Assembly: GCA_021234155.1 (NCBI GenBank)
Contig: JAJEKV010000035.1
Span: forward strand, 4,604,224 to 4,668,223
DNA: 64,000 bases
Reading direction: 5' to 3'
Origin: Isoetes taiwanensis
Taxonomy: Eukaryota > Streptophyta > Lycopodiopsida > Isoetales > Isoetaceae
Shown: piece by piece, positions 1 through 10,849 of the stretch
Layout: the number at the start of each line of letters is the position of its first letter
Numbering within the stretch: position 1 is the stretch's first letter
Notes under the pieces: model-generated
The model's input: only the letters and a program-made list of their open reading frames with translations
Database searches by the model: none
What the model was told of the DNA's origin: nothing
Program-made: the position numbers and the translations under genes

Positions 1-176
1 CATAGTTGTTTCTTTTGTGTACATGCTTGCTCTGCAATTTTTTCCTTCTATCACCTGTCTTTGGAGGATTCCTAGTTGGCAATTTCGGTTGCTTGTCCCT
101 ATTCGGAGTTATGATTAAATGGCAACAATGATGCATTCAATTAAATAATACAAACAAAGAACATGGAACTAGCTTC

Positions 177-216
<40 letters not shown>

Positions 217-726
217 AATGATCATGGTCTTGACCTGACCTGAATAAAACAAGATAGCCTAAGGAAAGATCGTACCGGGCAGATTTGCTGGAAGAAGATA
301 TAGGTTCCATGTCGGATTCCTTGCTTACACAGGCACTTGCAAATCGAGAATAGGGGTTTGTCGGGCTGGAAATTGTATTAGGGGATAGTAAGATTCTCTA
401 AATATTATAAAAGGAAGAAGGAAGTAAGAATACGGTAAAGCAGATGGAAATTACAAGTTCAGTGGTAAAAATAGTGCCTTTTGAGACTATAGCGGCCTTG
501 GGAGGACTCAATGTACGCAAAAACTTCGGCGCTGGATGCGTCACGATCCGTCGACCGGGTGGCTGTCATAAGAATATGTCACTTTCCACGACATGATGCT
601 CATTGATTGTATTGCTGTCACATTTGCTTGATGTGATTATGGAATACTGATGCACGAAAGAATTTGTCTCAGATATCTCTTGCTCAGCTGTGCTTATAAG
701 TAAATTTGGAGCCATTTACCACAAAT
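1..726. other. No gene seen; low-complexity flank
   Basis: I recognise no coding region here. The only distinct structure is a pure run of 35 A residues at 181-215. The rest is AT-rich sequence without a long open frame, and probably belongs to the decayed 3' flank of the MULE pseudogene that follows on the minus strand. Confidence 0.5.
181..215. repeat. Poly(A) tract, 35 nt
   Basis: An uninterrupted run of 35 A. It could be the tail of a retroposed sequence on the plus strand ending here, but I see no matching target duplication or upstream element, so it is recorded only as a homopolymer. Confidence 0.9.
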
Positions 727-845
727 TATCTCCATCAATTCTTCTAGTATAGAACCAAGTCACTAGCTTGTTAAGCCATTTCCTACGCAGTATCTCCATC
801 AATTCTTCTAGTATAGAACCAAGTTGCTAGCTTGTCTTGGATCAG
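727..845. repeat. 64-bp tandem duplication in the MULE remnant
   Basis: The segment beginning TATCTCCATCAATTCTTC at 727 is repeated from 791 with only a few changes (offset 64 bp). Because 64 is not a multiple of three, the duplication breaks the transposase frame. Confidence 0.85.
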
Positions 846-1700
846 CTCCAACATAGCAAACATACGCAGATTCCTTGCCTCTAACACACAAGCATTTAAG
901 GACTCTGCAATGTTAGAGGTCAGATATCCAAAGCATTGGTAAAAAAAAGGGGGGCAGTTGCCCAATGCGATTTATCCACTCAACTCAAGTAGCAGCATGT
1001 GGATTAATCTTGTGAATCTCGGCTATGGTATCATTGAACCCAGATTCAGTAAGTGCTCTAGCTAGCAGCAACCCACAACAATTGTACTATTGGAATGTTT
1101 TTGAATGCCTTTCGAAGTTTTTCAGCCAGATGCCTTAAGCAACATGAGCTGTCCCATGCCAAACATAAGTGAAACACCATCCACTAGTCCTTTCATCCTG
1201 TCTGAGACAAATGTCAAATGCTCTAAAAGATGCACATAATCCTTTAACACTGCATAAACCACACACAGTTATCATCACTCTCTGCATTTACTACAACAAG
1301 AGCTAACGATATTAGTTGACCCTTGGCATCTATTCCTATGGCTACCATTAAAATGCTAGATACTTGCCTCTTAAATGGATGGCATCCAACCCAATTAAAG
1401 GATGACAATGGGAAAAACCTGCAGTACTAGCTCCGGGAATTACCGTCTGGATTCCGTTGAATAAATGCGACATTTCTAGGATTAGTTTCCAAAATTTGCA
1501 AGCAATATGTTGCCTTTCCATTACCATGTGATTCCTACATAGCTATCTCATATGTATTCCCTGCTTTCTTATAGCCCATTTTTACTCCATGATCTCATCG
1601 AACGTCTCCTATCATATCCTTTGGCATGTAATCTGGTTGTTCTAGGAATTCTTACAAGTATGTGCGGCTCAATTCATTGAAGCTTCCTTGTTGTCTAAAT
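727..1700 (-). pseudogene. MULE (MuDR-type) transposase remnant
   Basis: The minus strand between about 783 and 965 encodes a peptide with the core TSNIAESLNACVLEARNLR, followed by a MLELI..KLATWF segment. This matches the plant MULE transposase signature (NIAESxNxxLxxAR, then a MLExIR helix). Further upstream on the same strand, about 1315-1395, another frame gives VAIGIDAKGQ, the usual (A)xGxDxNxxxxP strand of the MULE DDE core, preceded by a hydrophobic ILM. Stops and frame changes separate the blocks, and a 64-bp internal tandem duplication near the 3' end (727-845) also shifts the frame. It is therefore a dead fragment. No terminal inverted repeats were identified. Cut-and-paste transposition would have been its ancestral role. 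Confidence 0.65.
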
Positions 1701-1959
1701 GATTCACACCTGCATAAGTGTGCTCCTTGGCATGGTTTTGATTTGATAACTATTGCCCCCCATTAATAATGAGGCATGCATCCTCCAAGGGCAACCATCC
1801 ATCTGCCATTTTATAGTATGTCTAGTGCTATCAAACTTTAGAACATAATGCTCCACATTTGTTCCATGGCCGCTTGACTGTATGCCTTTTATAGCTCGTG
1901 GATACAGTCACCAATAAGGATTGCCATGATGAGTAAGAACCTGTTTTGAAAATTCGATT

Positions 1960-2025
1960 GTTACTGCTAGTTATAGCTACAATGCAGATAAAGATATCTT
2001 AAATTGTTACTGCTACTATATATAG
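1960..2025. repeat. Tandem 49-bp repeat that served as insertion target
   Basis: A unit containing GTTACTGCTA, TATAGCTAC and ATGCAGATAAAGATATCTTAA begins about 1960. A second copy starts about 2006 and is interrupted by the chromovirus at 2026; it resumes at 15163 with TATAGCCACAGTGCAGATAA. The TATAG at 1972 recurs at 2021, giving a period of 49 bp. The last five bases (2021-2025) are the left target-site duplication. Confidence 0.7.
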
Positions 2026-3665
2026 TGTGACGGTCCAGGGGAATATACGCTATAAATACGTATATTCCTGGATCCGTCACTATACAAGTCTATCATTCAT
2101 AGCCTTGTATACCATAAGGGTGGCACTAGGGGGCATGGCCAAGTTATTCTCATAACTTAGCCAACCATAGGGTAAGCCATTATCCACGTGGCCTTAACCT
2201 ATTGGGGCACCGCCACACAGGACTCACCCGATTGGTGCCACGTGGCATCCTAGGTGGACCTAACTTATATAGGCATAAACCCTAACCCTAGACCTCTTTC
2301 CAGCCCTAGCACCCAGAGACTCACCTACTCGTTCGAAACCCCGCGTTTGAACATCGCTCGCAATGGCATAGGGTGGTGCGGCAGCCCCAGCCAGGTAGAC
2401 CCGCTCTTGGAGGAGGAACAAGAAAGTTGTGAGTCGGCGACTATGGAGGCTGGATCCGGAGGGAGAGCATCGGGAGCAGGTATGTAGGGTAGTAGTTGTG
2501 ATAGCTCATCTGGAATTAGCATTCCAGGTGTGCTAGTATTTTGTATCTAGAGTAGAGCCATCCTAGAACCCATATTCAACATCTTGAACCCTAATCAAGG
2601 AACCCTAACTATTAGTTAGTTGTATGATTAGGTTAAGATGTTCTTCTTATGATTATTCTCATGATGTGATGATTATATGTTGATGGTTGATCATGTTTGC
2701 TCCTCTTGTATTGGGAAGGGGGGTAGAGACCTAGGGCCATATGTAGTATGTTCCTAGAGTAGATCCCTTAGTTCCTATTAGATGCGGCCTGTGCATAGGA
2801 GCCCACCAGGCTATCGAGGCTATGATGTGACTCAGCACCACATAACGGGGCTAGAGGGAATGTGGAGGGAGGATCCCTGCCGAGTGGGGGCTTCGGGGGA
2901 TCCCATAGTGGGCTAGGCCTATGGTCGGTCACTTCGTGTGGGCCGAGCATGGGTCTGACACCTCCTGGGGCAATGGTGTCGCCCTGCCTCTCGAGAGCTG
3001 CAAGTGTTGGCTTGGCTCGCTTTGGGGGTTAAGTCGGTGCGAATCGTGGTGTCGCCACGCGATTCTCTAGCCGCCCACGGAACCTCTAGACCCTGGGAAG
3101 GGGAGATGCAACCCTTCCTGCCTCATCGGACCAGGGAGATGCAACCTGGAGTAGTCCTGATGGGTGATGCCATGGGATTGCGTCTCCGGAAGGCTAGAGT
3201 CATGCCAGAGCCTGATTTAGCCCATCCGCAAAGTATGCAATGTGAGGGGCGGATGGAGTGGTCAACCCTAGCCATTGTCTATAGCCAGCCCCGCCATTGT
3301 TATGACTCGGTCTGCTCTATCTTGAGGCCTAGCCCCGTCGGTCACCCTCCCACGAGCCCGGAGCCATGGGTAGGAGCTCTTATGTTTTATGGCTTAGGAT
3401 TATCTTCCTTGCATTGGTTGTGGATATGTGATGGACTACCCTTCGAGGTAGTATGTTGTATTGTTATTGCTAGTTCTCGACGTTGTTTATGCTTCCGCTG
3501 CGATAGGAGCCCATAGGGAAGGGCGCAAGACACCTTCAGTGTCCCCCCCCGCACTGTGATTCTCTCGAGTGCGGGTTAGATCGAGGGCCCATGCGGTTGA
3601 TGGACCGGATGGGGATTTCTGCCGAAAGTGTACGGCCGGCCAGATATTTAGCGGGAGGAGCCACA
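2026..3665 (+). repeat. 5' LTR of the chromovirus
   Basis: 1640 bp, TG...CA termini, paired with 13520-15162. Large blocks (for example about 2480-3010) are nearly identical to the 3' LTR, while short stretches near 2341-2460, 3020-3080 and 3540-3665 differ by clustered substitutions and indels. The 3' end here reads GAGCCACA where the 3' LTR has GAGCGTCACA, so the terminal inverted repeat TGTGACG...CGTCACA is damaged in this copy. Confidence 0.95.
2184..2272 (+). promoter_or_regulatory. Putative U3 promoter: two G-boxes and TATA
   Basis: Two copies of CCACGTGGC lie at 2184-2192 and 2238-2246. A TATA-like TTATATAGG follows at 2264-2272, about 20 bp downstream of the second. The same three sites are conserved in the 3' LTR (13678-13686, 13732-13740, about 13758-13766). 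CACGTG is the core bound by plant bZIP/bHLH factors in abscisic-acid, light and stress responses. That this drives the element is inference from spacing. Confidence 0.5.
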
Positions 3666-3666
3666 A

Positions 3667-3683
3667 TGGTATCGAGCGATGTT
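3667..3683 (+). other. Primer binding site, initiator-Met tRNA type
   Basis: One base after the 5' LTR the sequence TGGTATCGAGCGATG resembles the initiator methionyl-tRNA complement TGGTATCAGAGCC, with one base missing inside CAGAGC. Position and match identify it as the minus-strand primer site. The small lesion may weaken priming. Confidence 0.75.
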
Positions 3684-4236
3684 CTTGGTTGACCAAGAAC
3701 CAGCACCCACCACAACCATGAAGTAGTCTAACAGCCTATAGGGGTGTGAAATAAACGTTTCCACCATCGAACCGCCAAAAATGGGGGAAAATTTTCTCCT
3801 AGGTAGTGGGTCGACTTAGGTTAAGTGTTAGACGAAAGTTAAGTGAGTCAAACTCATCTTCTAGTAAAATTGGAGTGAAAATCATGCATCTGCATCAAAT
3901 TTCACCTACAATGGGTCGAAGAATCATCCCAATCGGAGACCCAGGTGAAAAATGGCGCAAATCCATAATTCACACTTCAAACCATTAGGAAATTGGAAAT
4001 TTCAAAGGTATAATACGAATTTTTAGGTGTATTAAGAATTAAACATATATTAAAATTAAGGGTACTATGGGGTAATTAATAAGGGGGGCTAATAAATAGG
4101 GGTAATTATGGTAGGAGAATATTCTCAGGGACCCTCCTCTTTAAATATCCCTGACACCTCATTTTCTCTCTCCAACCCTACACCTCCACCTCTCTCTTGA
4201 CCAGCCTATCCCCACCCGTTTTCTAGACCGTTAAGT

Positions 4237-4845
4237 ATGGCCAGGACCAAACAGACCTACAGGAAGCCAGGACAGCGCCCCACACTTTCGATGGCGAACC
4301 TAGCGGCGGGACGCCATGTGAAGAAGATCCCGGAGCACCTCCGACCCAAGAAGGGGGAAGAGGAGCTCCCCCCTACCAGCAGCAGCAGCGACGGCACCTA
4401 TCACGATGCCGAGAGCAGCCCTTCGTCGGCAGGAACACAAAGAACCGACGAATCCCGCCACTTCGGGGCCACAGACACCGAAGTGGAAGAGGAGGAGGAA
4501 GAGCAAGTCCAGCAGCAGGTGGACGAAGCGGGGCCTTCGGTGCCCAAGAAAAAGGGCAAGGAGAAGGTCACTGAGTGGCCAGAGGAGAGGGCAGCTAGGA
4601 GAAAGAGGGAGCGTGAGGAGGAGTTGCGGCGGCAGGAGCGGAGGACGAAAAGAAGGAACGACGGTCCCCGCCGAACCGTCGTCATCGAGGAGCCTCCCCG
4701 CCGGGAGGAGGAGCAAGTGGAACAAGTGGAGGAGGAGGAAGAAGAACAGGAGGAAGGGGCAGAACCGAGACCACCTTACCCAGTGTGGCCCACGCCACCT
4801 AAGGTGGTAAAGAAGCGTATATGGCGAAGCTGGCCTTCGCTTTGA
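4237..4845 (+). CDS. Chromovirus 5' ORF1 with histone H3-like N-terminus
   Basis: 202 codons in the leader region of the retrotransposon. The ATG has a strong context (A at -3, G at +4). The protein opens with M-ARTKQTYRKPGQRP. Residues 2-10 match the histone H3 tail ARTKQTARK at eight of nine positions, keeping the equivalents of R2, K4, R8 and K9; similarity ends there. Residue 2 is Ala, so methionine removal would expose an H3-like alpha-amino end. The remainder is low complexity: Ser-rich (about 47-75), Glu runs (about 82-92, 155-175) and Lys/Arg-rich stretches with nuclear-localisation character (about 104-150). After the stop the reading sense seems to continue in other frames to about 5070 (segments YMAKLAFALKEDRFYRR and YNDWYCRQNVQRTVEGG), so the 3' half is frameshifted near 4800 and 4870. 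I know no family for it. A chromatin-targeting or reader-decoy role is only a hypothesis. Confidence 0.7.
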   Translation: MARTKQTYRKPGQRPTLSMANLAAGRHVKKIPEHLRPKKGEEELPPTSSSSDGTYHDAESSPSSAGTQRTDESRHFGATDTEVEEEEEEQVQQQVDEAGPSVPKKKGKEKVTEWPEERAARRKREREEELRRQERRTKRRNDGPRRTVVIEEPPRREEEQVEQVEEEEEEQEEGAEPRPPYPVWPTPPKVVKKRIWRSWPSL

Positions 4846-5092
4846 AGGAGGACCGCTTCTACCGGCGCCCTCCAAGGCATACCAAGAATACCTTCGTCGG
4901 TGGACAAGGTATAATGATTGGTACTGCCGGCAGAACGTCCAGCGCACCGTGGAAGGAGGCCGACCGCCAAAGAACCAGCCGAAGCCACCGCCGCCACAGC
5001 CCGAGAAGCCGAATAAGACCCACCATGGGCCTAACTCGGGTACACACCTTGGTGTCCGAGATTAGACACTTTCAACAAAGGCACTAATCTCC

Positions 5093-6093
5093 TTATTAGA
5101 AGGCACCCTTTGAGCCACTCATGCGGGAGGTGATGCGCCAGCCACACCGACCACAGAGTGACGCCCCTCACAACTCCTGTGTTGCAAGTAGCCGAGGCCG
5201 AGCTCACCCAGCTTGTTTGAGGAAGGGAACCTCTGCGCATCCACGCCAAGAGGGTGACTTTGATGCCCAAGGATATACACTTATGCCACCGCATCCGCAA
5301 AGGAATACCCTTGAGGATGCATTTTGTCCAAAGTAATGTAATCATTAAGTCTCCCATAAATATAAAATTTTGTTGTAAAGTGACTTCAATTTTGTATAAA
5401 AATGTGTTTGGGTTGCTCAAATTTTAGTTTAGTTGTAGCCATCATGACCGTAAAGCATCCAAATAGAAAAATTTAGTAAGAGTACTATAGGCAAATTAGT
5501 CAAATTTAAATGAAACACCAAAATCGGAAGGGTGTCTTGAAACAGCCATTCCGTCCCCTTGACCTGAAGAAGGCCCAAATTAAACATAGCCATCCGGTTT
5601 TCGCCATGTTTGCCCAGATTTTGCCAAATTAGCCCAAGTAAACATCCAAATTAGGTTAGAAAATCCTAATTAAGCATGCTAGGACCTTCAAATTTCCCAA
5701 AATTGATTATAGAACTGCCAAACACCCGAAATCGGAAGGGTGTGCGAAAACAGCCTTTCCGTCCTTGGCTAAGGCCCAAATTGCATAGCCACCCTAAGCC
5801 ATTCCGCTTTTGCCTAGAATTACCAATTTTCACCCAACAAACCGCCATGTAGTATTTCTTGCTTTGCTTTGTCTAGAATTGCACTTCATGGTAGCTCATT
5901 TGGACACCCAGGGCCATAGATTTGGAGTCTTCCCCATCAAGAACCTTTGTGTGCACTAACCCGAGGCACCCTTAGTCTATAAAAAGGGCCCTCATTTGTC
6001 ATTTTCTCCCCATCAGAACTGCTCCTAGCTCTCTTGGCGATTTTCTAGCTCCTTGCTTATTCTCCTTAGCCATTTTTCATACTCCTTACAACT
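5093..6093 (+). other. Leader/spacer between ORF1 and ORF2 with a diverged duplication
   Basis: No convincing coding sequence. Two related blocks, about 5517-5610 and 5713-5815, share AATCGGAAGGGTGT, AACAGCC(A/T)TTCCGTCC, GGCCCAAATT and CATAGCCA in the same order, offset by about 205 bp, so this spacer contains an old tandem duplication. About 5975 onward (TATAAAAAGGGCCC near 5979) resembles a core promoter ahead of the ATG at 6094, which could give ORF2 its own transcript; this is inference. Confidence 0.5.
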
Positions 6094-7617
6094 CAATGGC
6101 GCCATCAAGCTTTGTTAGATGGTACAATGAGGCAAATCACATCCGTGAATTCCCCGCTGAGCAAGCCTTCCATGTCTTCGATCATCACTTTGACCTTCAT
6201 GCCACCCTGACCAGAACTCCCTACTACACCGATATAATTTTGCCAAGATGATCGCCAGGTCTTACCACAGGAAGTTAGCTTGCCACCTAGGGGAGGGAAA
6301 TGGGTTTCTCTAGATTCTCTTGCTCAAGCCATAGGTGGGGGATCCAGGGGCAAGAATAAGTTATGGGATAGAACCAGAAACATGCCAGACTACATGACCT
6401 GTAAGCATCATAGGCATAGGTACGTCTCAAACCAAGCAGCCTTAGCTTTGTTCATGCAGTACAGGGCAGTTAACCAACCAGGAGAACCGTCAATTCAACC
6501 TTTGGATTTGGCACCTCTCGACACTCGGGCAGCACAGATAAGCATCCAGGAGATCCAGACCACAGCATACGAACACTACGGCTCCACATCAGAGACAACT
6601 GTGTGGCAGAGGGAGCAGGATTATGAGGAGGAAGAAGAGGAGAACCCAAGTTGGGAGATAAGGGAAGCAGAAAGGATGGAGAGGCGCCTAGCTCGACAAC
6701 AAGAAGCGCTGAGGCGAGACTTCGAGCCACCAAGGGGCATCACGAGCCTCACTCCGGTGATCATCGAGGGTGAGGAGTACATACTCGCCAACGACATCCT
6801 CAACCTCCCCTATTGTCAAGAAGAAGGCCTCAGGGTCGACGAACTCCTAAGCCTAATGGCGAAAGAGCAGGGCAGCGACTTCATCGACTATGATTATCAA
6901 GAAATTCCAAGGGAGGTGGCGGAGCGACACTCCTATGCAGGGGATACTATGTCAGACATTCAAGCCTACCAACAGATAAGGCAGATGTACCAGCAGCAGC
7001 AACCCATCATCCCAGAAGAGGAATTCCAAGAGATACAAAGCAGGTTGTACAAGCCAGGGAAAAGGCCAAGCTCAAGCTCAAGTCGACCAGTGCGCTCTAG
7101 AAGCATGCGGGAAGCACCTGGTAGTATCAATCTGGAGAACGCGGCAACAATGTGGAGGGACCACGAAGATCTCGTCGCACTAGATGTTTTCGGTGAAGCT
7201 GCTCAGAGGAGGGGTACGGGAACTGCGACTGGGGGCAGGGATAAATCACTTAGGTACTATCTCCCGGTCCTTAGCCAGGGGCAGATGGTAGTTCTTCACA
7301 AGGAGTTCAGCCCAAGAGGGGAAGAATCCGTCGCGCTCCTAATCGCACTCTCAGGGTTCGGTCAGCACGCTAAGATGGATTATGGAGTAGACCATGTCAT
7401 CCTCTTCAAGAGATCAGTAGCACTTCACGCTCTTGACTTCGCAAGGGGCCACCTCAGGGACGCGCACTTGTCAGTAGTGGCGGCAACTGCACCAGAACTC
7501 CCAGCACCACAGGTAGCAAGAGCATTGGAGGGAGGATCGGCGGCTAGAATCCTGCAGAACATGGGAAAGGGCACAGCATACAAGAAAATCAAGAACTTCT
7601 TCAAGCGACATCATTGA
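6094..7617 (+). pseudogene. Chromovirus 5' ORF2, unknown protein, frameshifted near its start
   Basis: The longest open stretch is 6238-7617, with no usable ATG near its beginning. An ATG at 6094 opens a 52-codon frame starting MAPSSFVRWYNEANH that ends at 6251, where the downstream frame takes over. A single-base lesion near 6245 best explains the pair, giving an original product of about 510 residues. Visible in it: an acidic run (EEEEEENPSWEIREAE) followed by an Arg/Glu helical segment, Gln-rich stretches (QQIRQMYQQQQ), a Ser/Arg patch (SSSSSRPVRSRS), an Ala-rich C-terminal third and a basic tail ending KKIKNFFKRHH. There is no zinc knuckle, protease or polymerase motif. It lies sense-oriented between PBS and gag, an unusual place for an extra ORF in chromoviruses. 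I do not recognise it; a captured host sequence or a second structural protein are both possible. Confidence 0.6.
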
Positions 7618-7939
7618 TGGAAGAATTGTCTCATAAGATTTAAGTATATTGTAATTCTTTCTTAAGTATTATCATGAAGTCTATTAAATGTATTCCTATA
7701 TACTAATTAATGTATCACTATGATTTTGACTTGTAAATGAAAATTTCATATGATTTCTTTCGTACCTAACAACAATTTACTTGTAAGCAAAAATGATCGT
7801 TGCCTAACCTAATAACATATATTAATGATCAATCCTTGCAGCAAGGAACTCAAGTGCAGGGTCTCAGGACCAGCACCGACCACGCAATTGGGTACCAAGG
7901 AACTTGTTCGGCAGAGAGCAGGAAGACTTTGAGCAGGAT

Positions 7940-10849
7940 ATGTCACCAGAGGCAGTTAATGCAAGGTTGGTACAGATGAGGAATCAGATGCAACACCTCA
8001 TCAACTGGGCGACACCTCTCATGAATGCACAGGAAGATGGTCCTCCGCCTCCACCTTGTGTTCCGGGTGGTGACGAAGTCCCTCAGCAGGAAGGGGAGGG
8101 CAACCACGGCAACGTCAGGGACAAGAGACGAAGAAGGAGAACCAGGAGTCCATCATCATCTAGTTCCAGCTCATCAGATAGTTCTTCCAGTGACGACAGC
8201 TCTAGCTCCGACAGTGAGTCTGACACACCTAAGGCAAGAAAAAGGGCAAGAAAGACGGATGACTATCAGAAAAAGGTGGATAGTGCTATGAGCAATGTGT
8301 GGAAGACAAGGAAGCTGGGCCAGTTTTCAGGGAAAGACAGATCAGGCATGGAGGCTGAAGCATGGCTGGATGAAATGGAAGAATTTGGCAACTCATACGG
8401 TATGAAAGACAAGGACATAGGGAAAGTTGCTACAGCTAACCTTATTGGACCGGCAAGGATCTGGTGGAAGGGATATGCTAAGTCCAACAAGCTGAAGAGG
8501 AATAATTGCAGGTTTAAGACCTTCAGCAAGGCTTTCCGCAAGCACTATGTGCCGAGGTCTCATACTAGTAGACAGATTCAGCAGTTTTACAGGTTGAATC
8601 AGGGTACCTTATCAGTGGCTAAGTATACCGAAGAATTCATGAGACTTAGACTTCATGTCCCGGGAGTATCAGAAAGGCAAGCAGTGGACACCTATATTGA
8701 GGGGTTGAACAGCAATATCAAGAGGCTTGTTAGAGCAATCAACCCAAGGTCAGTTGCAGAGGCCGAAGATAAAGCTATAAGTTTGGAGGAGGCACCAGCA
8801 ACTCCAGCAGAGAAGCAGTCAACCTTCAGGGGTAAGAGTTCAGGGCAGTATCAGGGACAATATCAGGGTAAGCAATCAGCAGCTACACCATCAGGGAGTC
8901 AGCAGCAAGGTAAGGATAAGAGCAAAGCTTTTGGGGACCGTAAGCCACAGAATGCATCAGGAGGCAGTGCTCTCAAGCGTCTCCTAGACAGTCTGCCGAA
9001 GGAAAAGAGACAGGAATGCATTGAGAAGAAGTTATGCTTCAGGTGCTTCCAGCCAGGGCACAGAACACATGATTGCCCATTCGTCATGCAGTCAGCCTTG
9101 GCAGAGCTTATGGATTGGGACTCCCCAACAGAAGCGGACGAGGACGATGAACAGCAGGAGGCCCAGGACTTCATAGATGGTGAGTGTCACATATGTGCAA
9201 ACATTGAGTCAGGTGATATAGAGAATCAGTCAACGGTCATTGCGGCTGAGGGAATCATAGATAGTAAGCCATATGTAGTCCTCATAGACACAGGTAGCTC
9301 TCATAATTTTGCATCTCCTAGATTGGCCGCTCTAATGAAGAACAAGGTATTGAAGTCTAAGCCAAGGCCAGTAGCTATGGCAAACGGCGCCATCCGGCAC
9401 ACTAAGGGGAGGAGAATCATCTTTGACATAGACCTTAGTGGGGCTAAATGGCCGATGGGAGCAGAAGTCATGGATATTGGAAGGTATGATCTTATTGTGG
9501 GGATGGAATTCTTGAAGCCAGCTAAAGCAGTAATTGATTGTGACCGGAACGAAGTCACCATGACGGCACCGGACGGCAACAAGTTGATAGTCAAAGGTAA
9601 GAAGCTAGATTCTCCCATGCAGTGTATTTCTTTGAAGCAGCTAAGGAAGAGTATAGAAAGGAATAAGGTGGATTACATCTTGAGGATGGAATCAGTTGAG
9701 CCAGGCAAGCAGGATGGAAGTGACACAAAGGGAAATCAGCTGCCCAGGCAGATAGCAAGGCTTATTTCAGAGTTCAAGGATGTATTTCCGGATGAAATCC
9801 GGCAGCTGCCACCTTATAGGGGTGTGGAATGTGAGATCACATTGGCTCCAGATGCGAAGCCTACCAGTAAGGCGCCATATAGAATGAGCATCCCAGAATT
9901 GACGGAGCTCAAGAAACAGCTGAAGGAATTGCTCGAGCTTGGATTTATAAGAGCAAGTGTGTCTCCTTTCGGAGCACCCATACTCTTTGTCAAGAAGAAA
10001 GATGGGAGCTTAAGAATGTGCATAGACTATCGCCAGCTCAATAAGCAGACGATAAAGAATAGGTATGCATTGCCAAGGGCGGATGACCTAATGGATCAGC
10101 TACAAGGAGCAAAGGTATTCTCTAAGATTGATTTAAGATCAGGATACCATCAGATAAGAATAAAGGAAGAGGACATCCATAAGACTGCTTTCAGAACGCG
10201 GTATGGTCATTTTGAGTTTACAGTAATGCCCTTTGGATTGTCAAACGCTCCCGCAACGTTTATGCGCCTCATGAACGATATCTTCAGAGACTTCTTGGAT
10301 GAGTTTGTCATTGTCTTCTTCGACGACATCCTAATCTACAGCAAGTCCCTTGAGGAGCATTGTCAGCATCTCAGGAAAGTGTTGGAGAAGTTGAGACGTC
10401 ATCGGTTGTATGGGAAGCTCTCTAAGTGCCACTTTGCAACAGGCCGGGTGGAGTACTTGGGGCATGTAGTAACATCCGAGGGAATCTCCACAGATCCATC
10501 TAAGATTGAGGCAATAGTTGATTGGCCAGCTCCAAGGAATGTGGCAGAAGTAAGAAGCTTTCTCGGGTTGGCGGGATACTACAGAAAGTTCGTGAAGGAC
10601 TTTGCTAAGTGGGCGTCCCCTTTGTCGGACCTCACTAAGGCCAAGAAGATTAAGGATTGGGCTAGCCATTGGTTAGAGGAAGTCCAAGCTTCTTTTGAGA
10701 AGCTTAAAGAGGCCTTAACAACAGCACCAGTGCTTGTTCTCCCGGATCCGAGTAAGGATAAGTTGATAGCAACAGATGCAAGCAAGATAGCAACAAAGGC
10801 GATCTTGATGCAAGAAGGAAGGGTAGTCGCCACGACTCAAAGAAGATGA
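7940..10849 (+). CDS. Gag-protease-reverse transcriptase polyprotein, truncated by TGA in RNase H
   Basis: First in-frame ATG is at 7940. The frame is open back to 7829, where a TTGCAG splice-acceptor-like site lies at 7835-7840, so a spliced start is possible. From ATG 7940: Ser-rich acidic linker (about 70-110), retrotransposon gag domain (about 125-270), CCHC knuckle [14 protein letters not shown] (about 366), aspartic protease with [11 protein letters not shown] (about 445), reverse transcriptase from about 600 with FFDDILIYS (about 793), and the RNase H start LIATDAS (about 945). It would make virus-like particles and copy the RNA. The frame stops at 10847. Around the stop another frame reads SKKMNDAA, part of the conserved RNase H segment before QRYPTHDREL, and the original frame resumes after about 10858. 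A one-base loss near 10830 and a one-base gain near 10858 therefore bracket the lesion. Confidence 0.95.
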   Translation: MSPEAVNARLVQMRNQMQHLINWATPLMNAQEDGPPPPPCVPGGDEVPQQEGEGNHGNVRDKRRRRRTRSPSSSSSSSSDSSSSDDSSSSDSESDTPKARKRARKTDDYQKKVDSAMSNVWKTRKLGQFSGKDRSGMEAEAWLDEMEEFGNSYGMKDKDIGKVATANLIGPARIWWKGYAKSNKLKRNNCRFKTFSKAFRKHYVPRSHTSRQIQQFYRLNQGTLSVAKYTEEFMRLRLHVPGVSERQAVDTYIEGLNSNIKRLVRAINPRSVAEAEDKAISLEEAPATPAEKQSTFRGKSSGQYQGQYQGKQSAATPSGSQQQGKDKSKAFGDRKPQNASGGSALKRLLDSLPKEKRQECIEKKLCFRCFQPGHRTHDCPFVMQSALAELMDWDSPTEADEDDEQQEAQDFIDGECHICANIESGDIENQSTVIAAEGIIDSKPYVVLIDTGSSHNFASPRLAALMKNKVLKSKPRPVAMANGAIRHTKGRRIIFDIDLSGAKWPMGAEVMDIGRYDLIVGMEFLKPAKAVIDCDRNEVTMTAPDGNKLIVKGKKLDSPMQCISLKQLRKSIERNKVDYILRMESVEPGKQDGSDTKGNQLPRQIARLISEFKDVFPDEIRQLPPYRGVECEITLAPDAKPTSKAPYRMSIPELTELKKQLKELLELGFIRASVSPFGAPILFVKKKDGSLRMCIDYRQLNKQTIKNRYALPRADDLMDQLQGAKVFSKIDLRSGYHQIRIKEEDIHKTAFRTRYGHFEFTVMPFGLSNAPATFMRLMNDIFRDFLDEFVIVFFDDILIYSKSLEEHCQHLRKVLEKLRRHRLYGKLSKCHFATGRVEYLGHVVTSEGISTDPSKIEAIVDWPAPRNVAEVRSFLGLAGYYRKFVKDFAKWASPLSDLTKAKKIKDWASHWLEEVQASFEKLKEALTTAPVLVLPDPSKDKLIATDASKIATKAILMQEGRVVATTQRR

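Noticed and set aside
2254-3516. ORFs in the LTR (for example 170 codons at 3004)
   Set aside because: They lie in the LTR, are not conserved in frame in the other LTR because of indels, and have no protein pattern.
4300-4947. Leu/Phe/Ser-rich minus-strand ORFs opposite ORF1
   Set aside because: Shadow of the Glu/Arg-rich plus-strand coding sequence.
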